The notes under the pieces were generated by a model that was not told where the DNA came from, did no database searches, and was given only the letters and a program-made list of their open reading frames with translations. A stretch of DNA of 10,945 nucleotides, taken from contig CAJTRF010000022.1 of assembly GCA_910578525.1 (NCBI GenBank), positions 1 through 10,945 on the forward strand, given 5' to 3'. Each line of letters opens with the position of its first letter. Position 1 is the stretch's first letter. Shown here in pieces: positions 9,101-10,945 of the stretch. This DNA is from an uncultured Mycoplasmatales bacterium. GTDB taxonomy: Bacteria; Bacillota_I; Bacilli_A; Mycoplasmatales; Mycoplasmoidaceae. The translations under genes and the position numbers were made by a program.

Positions 9101-10849
9101 ATAACCATCCTTTTCTTTTATAAATATTAGATTAACATGCATTGCTACGATTTCTGCTTCGATATATTTTTCCTTTTCTATCGGATTTGATTGATCCAAT
9201 GTATCTTTCAAAAATTCATTAGCAGCATAATAATTCAAATCATATTCTTGACTTAACGAATCACATAATATATCAGCATCTCCACTTGTCTCAATGCCTT
9301 TTGCATAGTTAAACATAACACAAAATCTCCAAAGTTCTTCATTTGACCATAACCTCTGTTTTTGGAATTCTTCGATTTTCAATTTTGCTTTTTCAGGAGA
9401 TATTTCTTTATATTCATTTTGTAATTCATCTAGAATATGTTCATTTATTTGAGATGGATCTTGATTATTTTTATATCTTTCGTTGAATTTTGTATAATAA
9501 ATTTGATCTACTTGGTCTACTGTTAATTGACCTTGTACGTTTGGATTTTTTGCAGCATAAATGTCTCTAATTAAATCATAAATTGCTCTTTTCTTTATTC
9601 TTTGAGCTTCTAAAATTCTTTGATAATTTTTAGATTTTTGAGTGTCGATTCTAAATGCTGTTATTTGTGTATCAGTCAGCTTAGTGATTGCGTTATATGT
9701 TGCTTCGATTTCTGGAACATATAATAATTTTAAACAATCATCTGTTCCGAGTGTAGTTAATAATTTTACAAGATTTTCCATTATCTGATATGCTGTATCA
9801 GGTTCGAGATATCGAATGTTTTGCTCTCTCAATTTATAAAAAATCCATGTGTAAACAATATATGGATTTTTCCATCCGAGTGCTTCCAACTCAATAAATT
9901 TTTCTTCTAACAATTTCAATTTTGAAAATACGTCTTTTATGGTATTATTTGCTGCATCTTGATAATAATCCCATACTCTTATGTCAAACAATTCTTTTGG
10001 ACAAATAATTTGATTTCCTGCCGGACTTGTTCGAGTTATTTTTGATCTGAAGTAATTAACCATTGCATTCAAATCTTGATTTTGAATTAAACCAGTCAAA
10101 ATGTCGAAATTAATATTCAGAATATCATCCTTCATTGTTAAATAAAATTTGACCATTTCTTGATGATAACTGATTCCACGAAATGAAACAATATCTGCGA
10201 GTGGATCTCTAATTTCTATAATTTTAACAAGATAATCAATTTCATATTTTCCATTAAATCGATAAATGCGTTGACAAACACTCCACCAAAAAGCAGCTTC
10301 CAATTCTGTCCAACCAAGATATTCTCCACCACTTTGATAATTACTTTTCCATTCTTTTATTTCCTCATCATCTATTCCAAATACTTTAAAAAGTCTGTCC
10401 AATCTATATTTTCGAAAATTTTCCAAACTATCCAGTAGAGATTTATTTTTGGTTTTACATATTTGAAATTCTTTATCAATTTCTGCAATACCGAATCCAG
10501 GGCAATAAATATTTCTGACTTCACTGTTAATCGTAAAATCTAAAACTACTCGAGTGTATTCAATCAAATCAATCCATTCATTCTCTATTTCCTTTGGATG
10601 TTTTTGATAATAATTAATTACTGTATTTAAATTCGGTGGTTCATTCGATACTTTACAACATGCATCATACAACCAATCAAATTCTTGTCTACTATCTTCA
10701 TCAGGAAATATATATCCGCCATATTTACTTATAACACCACCCTTATTATTTAATAAATCTTGTTTTGCTTCTTGATATTTTGCGAGGAGTTGTTCATCTG
10801 TTAATTGTTCAGGTTGTTGATTTTGTTCAGGTTGTTGATTTTCATCCAT
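1..10849 (-). CDS. Giant helical protein of unknown function (over 3,616 residues, C-terminus outside window)
   Basis: The frame is open from ATG at 10849-10847 to base 2 with none of the three stop codons in 3,616 codons. In DNA this AT-rich that shows strong coding selection under the standard code. The start is fixed by an in-frame TGA at 10855-10853, one codon before the ATG, and the context GAAAAATGG has A at -3 and G at +4. The leader MDENQQPEQ is hydrophilic, and no run long enough to cross a membrane was seen, so a cytosolic location is inferred. The composition is rich in K, E, N, Q, D, Y and unusually rich in W, with few Cys. Most of it reads as amphipathic helices joined by short Asn/Gly/Pro loops, with several coiled-coil-like stretches. 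I see no Walker motif, kinase, protease or nucleic-acid enzyme signature and recognise no family. A structural role (spectrin-like linker, striated-fibre or costa-like scaffold) is a guess. The coding call is very sure; the function is unknown. Confidence 0.97.
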   Translation of the reverse strand, partial: MDENQQPEQNQQPEQLTDEQLLAKYQEAKQDLLNNKGGVISKYGGYIFPDEDSRQEFDWLYDACCKVSNEPPNLNTVINYYQKHPKEIENEWIDLIEYTRVVLDFTINSEVRNIYCPGFGIAEIDKEFQICKTKNKSLLDSLENFRKYRLDRLFKVFGIDDEEIKEWKSNYQSGGEYLGWTELEAAFWWSVCQRIYRFNGKYEIDYLVKIIEIRDPLADIVSFRGISYHQEMVKFYLTMKDDILNINFDILTGLIQNQDLNAMVNYFRSKITRTSPAGNQIICPKELFDIRVWDYYQDAANNTIKDVFSKLKLLEEKFIELEALGWKNPYIVYTWIFYKLREQNIRYLEPDTAYQIMENLVKLLTTLGTDDCLKLLYVPEIEATYNAITKLTDTQITAFRIDTQKSKNYQRILEAQRIKKRAIYDLIRDIYAAKNPNVQGQLTVDQVDQIYYTKFNERYKNNQDPSQINEHILDELQNEYKEISPEKAKLKIEEFQKQRLWSNEELWRFCVMFNYAKGIETSGDADILCDSLSQEYDLNYYAANEFLKDTLDQSNPIEKEKYIEAEIVAMHVNLIFIKEKDGYSRQKFWFGFYNNIPQLQETKEHEVNEAIQALGPQNLTDEQQFIQKHNLTMKWYRAEYQRKKDEFRKFLTDHPGQQFETFAVFHDQYQEEMMKREKKQNEEDDAFAKEIQDSIEIPERKLEAIVQESNMEIENPEMVKEIKKQSLLLEKDELLEEYKQKCLSFFEENSYGLPWIQISNWANLDNEISGIQKLISDKTIQTIDELRACMSDHSRNMIDNWIKVIGKFYLKFENNIQTTNETLDAELGKLTIVKQADNHYAKDDLEKILTLLNRSFQDIRLIVNEEFDSLYRMTGNTTNLDAESYYQKKIIQKLNNDFITRGEVPTKIEVIEQLQKGSGSKIEEVEFPRYLGLYQSAVNEILKPFNLSKNKLTEFYSLFVKDGSCQALFKADREKQWESKLNEASEIVKNYRDNYEQSLSNRKNMINDLIQIEQETSKYRPNSNYNQAVRKSELEAFYINGDQITKDLDEDLSRRLNLAIKENDIEQKENKKKKVLSMLNSHGLQVDDDTLERYTAMYNDKEGKRAVEQDITNAKTTLTNQLKSDVQSKITENLVKINQIAEKVPGVSSVDENTILQNVTNKILSNPNQINTIIDEEEEKWKEKLEQALKQENDYMSAKIVEILRQSKRKFDQNDVLQIRSQFIKQNDIPTKEAQFEEWQRSWIASKQDIDKKMGEIITIIAQRANLEGKPFDQQKEENEIFIKDIESETEQSKALEKLQNRLNNEKSLLKSVQDKKKLENLKVQVQHAYGSEFTDNFWNGILVDQKIENKEEYIKELIKNKNTEKGKEDENLKNAINESFTTLFPDWDINQYRFDHLVQYLVLYTPNVETKADLLKYMNDHKEDFLRGGIVMKRWNKYSYNNKKIGFQSLIDYRYNLDEIFNMLKRYEAEIQIFEYSPIKIIELKNVSPPLKSDGQPDYNQIITNYQNIVQQYQNLERQKKNDQAFYQEFNERTKKIHDKEQKDDLFKEVVGHCNNSGDIQQYLNARTYYISMGHDMDKYFDRLEFEKVYKSYEGKENMNLKMDVIIGNTKAEDIPQINMLEQELHNLYPTRFTDKRFRDVKMTYFPQNGSAYKFYLESELAYDKYKKYHEKQSHFPTFMDYFQNQTNGDFSTHGQYFQDEVADIEETERVLSLNDNINNKIRELNEFLPNDDQYSIKRIAAAWRNKNVVQVGESLQNMINNQINGRDTNANLDQALMNWKQHFPEDLKSPSDWRMEWEGNYNAINAINKLGALYEFYYKTHPWEGVNLKKFVREKAKDSITEAQKILQDYYDKNYHNYSVTWDQSSVFHDYLEKYSKAFGRNYVEAWGHLYGKFNGDLNECNDFFESYEKVKKINEKFPKKGNKLYNDVIQYFNEYMKMTDPTVKSAYRKNWQEKYDSYKKTSKTWSTDSNYKKARELLAKIKPQYVSYITQPDLTWTNEEMYANYLIPIVSTYYKQLNNGKDYSMTGQEKDSTLFDQILAKVEEKEQDEETWGKSDVEATFESYKSTNQIDSTLTYKQLKDKYKTPEKARIAIEIDKYRKLIKNRFSIFDEDLPGDTRFTGYHETAIDSEERLAWCRKFYSQITQNYAQSWNSPAFNDIWHKYRYYHNDDEQTSSIEKTAALYNFDYNKGKTDLNYKYHLDLYNDTFKKKYTVKTKKDKYLSLTSDKPGELTDEQKEKVIDIIQTAVRGYNQYRSDEFQNALLTLNRHADREWTIHDIVLEYEDNYQGALFFCQCQTLKYKLIALLPDKVTEINEIPNSTDGKTKLEKMLREAERDDRSFQTESFQDLLRRYNNITQDVNDIDSIRDKLGKNFKDCSNRMKIALMKDQLEFKYEYPKVKLDAIDGDNWESILDKLERLQNEVNLKIEKFRRDTIVNRYWNVYVRTGNAFSDCIELLKNKEYDIDEARYEFLSKIWEKCSGQKDDIKGSTTKEKIKNLQILCDAHYDKEKRFQSDPVLIRLMNDGQNRVTWDSLINKFQTETNVEKALLDARAYVANEMNKISYNKNLEELGETDTKYLTISDHQQLDEYLRNKMTKQEKDKTDWLKLERDREIWNLNHEKVEEKLPNWQSAYKKWKGEWKEAFNELRANSLRVWYEDEFKTVYKSDKSDGEQVKLLSELAKTFEDHYKGVGKWRRYWKDYDKRFEKKTTFEEIVNKFKDDADAAEDYFLYHIMRSKYKNQFGKEFDDLTNPTREDIKDLEIEVKRLDKAKNKAANDQKLRDLFEEYQRKYPESDTAVVSTIRSMLNEHNMNVEETKYYLELKNIIKDFETKYNYVISDHDLLEGGYGSTKEAQIKKLKVEYQRFENEYDKLQNFPKIKEYLEIYNDDLGEGKSLLDLFNKEENDHNAYKTYYEILITVHNKKNPNKAKDINQKPQSYSRACDDLKLEVENILEAIRKFGGNKQWSKLTNAEKDEIVKEYKNTEYGHVRMAMKKDIENYNKKNDNEFNFEVERKKFEKKGKDLSLLNNYVKAALQYSYDENLDDLISEFNANIDDEKLKLDSEKLQTYTNAYEIVKYCKLTPLQKRYETAFGQKITLDQMMYYPYKIRDKVQWNIQNEKDLQFDIDTAYHANLARIVHKESLEFQGIPRKEQETYEEYIDNLRYNPATQQHDKISEDELIGEYQIAFKSFEKEKTDTEKKIIENIDAINKNLEEGSKVTKDELKGLTYSAKDLDYVNAILDFKPLYENHFGKTKINVKDIVNKFAPDKKNIDWVYVLESIAFIPILDDHNALQKKKGTMKTEDVAFVHQSYIEPEIAKRTDKKVTVDDIRNAYIKYKEKVNTEKKEFFKNLLEEYHKHIDDSSETYEKLAELYPSLDDLERYLKLNRYIAKTNKYYRDLKTNYKKENTLLNYDDYKDKPLNNLEPSIILLQQKENEAKKQWDDEKAKDDKEKEHKKKVEEKLKDLNSYRRKINMTEIGFERFKNQDTETALHEIQNMINEAQEKERQQNQNNGNTIGGALRNTGYTNPFNKPATTPTTTPTTNTTTTTPTSNTDLTINDDSEKKEESVWSKRYEGGITSLIQQSSKGNVSIRQLLLEQQKKNKLNGKTSIMSQF
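182..250 (-). repeat. Thr/Pro/Asn low-complexity linker from a GTT-type trinucleotide tract (residues 3534-3556)
   Basis: The plus strand is a run of tgt triplets broken by tgg and att, read on the minus strand as ACA (Thr), CCA (Pro) and AAT (Asn). The protein reads PATTPTTTPTTNTTTTTPTS and then NTD. It is a flexible spacer that separates the helical body from a short C-terminal module, and a slippage-prone microsatellite likely to vary in length between strains. An NPF tripeptide (3529-3531) lies just before it. Confidence 0.85.
305..841 (-). other. C-terminal charged helical segment (residues about 3337-3515)
   Basis: The segment is dominated by K, E, D and N, with YKEKVNTEKKEFFKNLLEEY (3338-3357) and a very highly charged run KKQWDDEKAKDDKEKEHKKK (3440-3459), then MINEAQEKERQQNQNNGN (3499-3516). 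It reads as a long surface helix or coiled coil fading into a Q/N-rich disordered end just before the Thr/Pro linker. Confidence 0.5.
2720..5641 (-). other. Trp/Tyr-rich helical region with possible degenerate repeats (residues about 1737-2710)
   Basis: I count 27 Trp in about 974 residues, with a cluster of eight between 2607 and 2700 (2607, 2617, 2631, 2638, 2642, 2657, 2696, 2700). Many helices begin with a Trp followed by a polar capping residue: TWDQSSVF (1863), TWSTDSNY (1967), TWTNEEMY (1998), TWGKSDVEATF (2054), EWTIHDIV (2275), NWESILDKL (2410), TWDSLINKF (2532). One choice of these falls 83-135 residues apart. This suggests an array of three-helix-like modules, as in spectrin-type rods, but other Trp lie between them and sequence identity among units is low. 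Confidence 0.45.
6860..7924 (-). other. Long coiled-coil-like region (residues about 976-1330)
   Basis: Long helical stretches rich in K, E, Q, N and S with few aromatics: only W977, W1181, W1239 and W1243 in about 350 residues. Examples are IEQKENKKKKVLSML (1065-1079), EEEKWKEKLEQALKQEN (1177-1193) and EKLQNRLNNEKSLLKSVQDK (1297-1316). Breaks occur at VPGV (1144-1147) and SNPNQ (1165-1169). It resembles rod segments of cytoskeletal proteins. Boundaries are approximate and the oligomeric state cannot be read from sequence. Confidence 0.5.
8570..8932 (-). other. Charged coiled-coil-like segment (residues about 640-760)
   Basis: After W635 the sequence turns into long runs of K, R, E, D and Q, for example MMKREKKQNEEDDAFAKE (673-690), and KKQSLLLEKDELLEEYKQK (723-741) with leucines spaced as in a helix. 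This fits an extended helix or coiled coil. It ends at GLPW (752-755), a probable loop into the next helical block. Called by eye without a coiled-coil predictor. Confidence 0.5.
8930..10732 (-). other. N-terminal aromatic-rich helical region of the giant protein (residues about 40-640)
   Basis: This part has 13 Trp (59, 92, 167, 180, 188, 189, 293, 326, 335, 501, 507, 589, 635), many Tyr and Phe, and regular hydrophobic spacing, so it looks like folded helical domains, not coiled coil. Two helices start with W180-T-E-L-E and W501-S-N-E-E, like the opening of SANT/Myb helices, but the rest of that domain's Trp spacing is not clear. Most of the protein's clustered Cys lie here (64-65, 116, 131, 192, 283, 372, 510, 529) without a CxxC zinc pattern. 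Boundaries are by eye; no family is recognised. Confidence 0.55.
10807..10842 (-). repeat. Perfect 18-base tandem repeat, two copies, in the N-terminal leader
   Basis: The plus strand carries gttcaggttgttgatttt at 10807-10824 and again, identically, at 10825-10842. It keeps the frame (18 = 6 codons) and encodes ENQQPE then QNQQPE, residues 3-14 of the giant protein. The perfect identity suggests a recent slippage duplication in a flexible, disordered N-terminal tail. A third, degenerate unit may follow (QLTDEQ). Confidence 0.9.
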
Positions 10850-10898
10850 TTTTCAATAAAAATAAACATAAAACAACAAATAATGAAAATTAAATGGT
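10850..10898 (-). promoter_or_regulatory. 49-base intergenic spacer (5' flank of the giant gene)
   Basis: This is the whole space between the upstream stop and the giant gene's ATG. It is nearly all A and T. It must hold the 3' end signals of one gene and the start signals of the next, unless the two are co-transcribed. No Shine-Dalgarno sequence (AGGAGG-like) precedes the ATG; the bases just before it are TTTATTGAAAA. No AAAATTGA (the mimivirus early promoter element) is present. There is only a weak 5-base stem (AAATG/CATTT) around the upstream stop. Confidence 0.7.
10879..10886 (-). promoter_or_regulatory. TCATTATT initiator-like element before the giant gene
   Basis: The minus strand reads TCATTATT, with the A of TCA 35 bases upstream of the ATG. 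It resembles the trichomonad initiator core TCA(C/T)(T/A), which marks the transcription start in Trichomonas. There it usually lies closer to the ATG (within about 20 bases), so the fit is imperfect, and the motif is simple enough to occur by chance. Confidence 0.3.
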
Positions 10899-10903
10899 TT
10901 ATT
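10898..10903 (-). terminator. AATAAA polyadenylation-like signal overlapping the upstream stop codon
   Basis: On the minus strand AATAAA includes the TAA stop of the upstream gene. About 18 bases further on comes a T/GT-rich run (TTTGTTGTTTTATGTTT, minus strand, about 10881-10865) that resembles a downstream GU-rich element. In Trichomonas the tetranucleotide TAAA, often overlapping the stop codon, serves as the polyadenylation signal. In such AT-rich DNA an AATAAA can arise by chance, so this is a moderate call. Confidence 0.45.
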
Positions 10904-10945
10904 CATTTGAATCTTCTGGTTCCTTCAAATTTAGTGGGTCAACGA
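10899..10945 (-). CDS. 3' end of an upstream gene, product unknown
   Basis: Read on the minus strand, the right edge gives 15 codons, VDPLNLKEPEDSNE preceded by a split codon, then TAA at 10901-10899. The acidic, polar end looks like a natural C-terminus and codon choice resembles the giant gene. It has the same orientation and ends 49 bases before the giant gene's ATG, so the two are head-to-tail neighbours. Too little is present to name a family. The frame is chosen because it ends at a stop overlapping a polyadenylation-like AATAAA; another frame or non-coding sequence is possible over so short a stretch. Confidence 0.6.
   Translation of the reverse strand, partial: VDPLNLKEPEDSNE

Noticed and set aside
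1..10849. Recoded stop codons (ciliate TAA/TAG, mollicute TGA as Trp)
   Set aside because: None of the three stops occurs in the frame and every Trp I read is TGG.
1..10849. Introns splitting the gene
   Set aside because: The frame stays open and similar in composition from end to end, with no non-coding interval.
10850..10862. Bacterial ribosome binding site
   Set aside because: The bases before the ATG are TTTATTGAAAA, with no AGGAG-like run. Leaderless or Bacteroidota-type initiation cannot be ruled out from this alone.
10850..10898. Mimivirus-type early promoter (AAAATTGA) or polyadenylation hairpin
   Set aside because: The exact element is absent and only a 5-base weak stem is present, so a giant virus is possible but not supported here.

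Overview
The window is almost entirely one gene. On the minus strand an uninterrupted reading frame starts at an ATG at 10849 and runs to base 2 without a TAA, TAG or TGA: 3,616 codons (10,848 bases). It leaves the left edge still open, so the stop codon lies outside the window. I translated every codon by hand. The product is a hydrophilic, K/E/N/Q/Y-rich, mostly helical protein of over 400 kDa with no signal peptide, no convincing membrane segment and no catalytic motif that I recognise. The short frames on the plus strand and the 115-codon minus-strand frame at 2641-2988 are shadows of it.

Right to left (N- to C-terminus): a Q/P/E-rich leader made of a perfect 18-base tandem repeat; a mixed, aromatic-rich helical region (about residues 40-640); charged coiled-coil-like stretches (about 640-760 and 976-1330); a mixed central part; a strikingly Trp/Tyr-rich helical region (about 1737-2710) with hints of a worn-down repeat of roughly 100 residues; another mixed helical part; a long E/K helix (about 3337-3515); a Thr/Pro/Asn linker (3534-3556) preceded by an NPF tripeptide; and a basic tail running off the window. 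At the right edge the last 15 codons plus stop of a second minus-strand gene sit only 49 bases upstream of the giant gene.

Organism: the DNA is very AT-rich (two 60-base rows I counted had 20% and 33% G+C). Only TGG codes Trp and no stop codon is reassigned, which argues against ciliates with recoded TAA/TAG and against mollicutes. There is no Shine-Dalgarno sequence. The start has A at -3 and G at +4. The upstream gene ends in AATAAA overlapping its stop codon and followed by GU-rich sequence, and a TCATTATT element lies 35 bases before the ATG. An intronless, compact protist such as a trichomonad fits best: these use a TAAA signal that often overlaps the stop, and a TCA-type initiator. A giant DNA virus, another compact protist, or a Bacteroidota-like bacterium lacking Shine-Dalgarno sites cannot be excluded.

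The size, helical make-up and lack of enzyme motifs suggest a cytoskeletal or scaffold protein, but that is inference. I found no RNA gene, mobile element, CRISPR array or multi-gene system.
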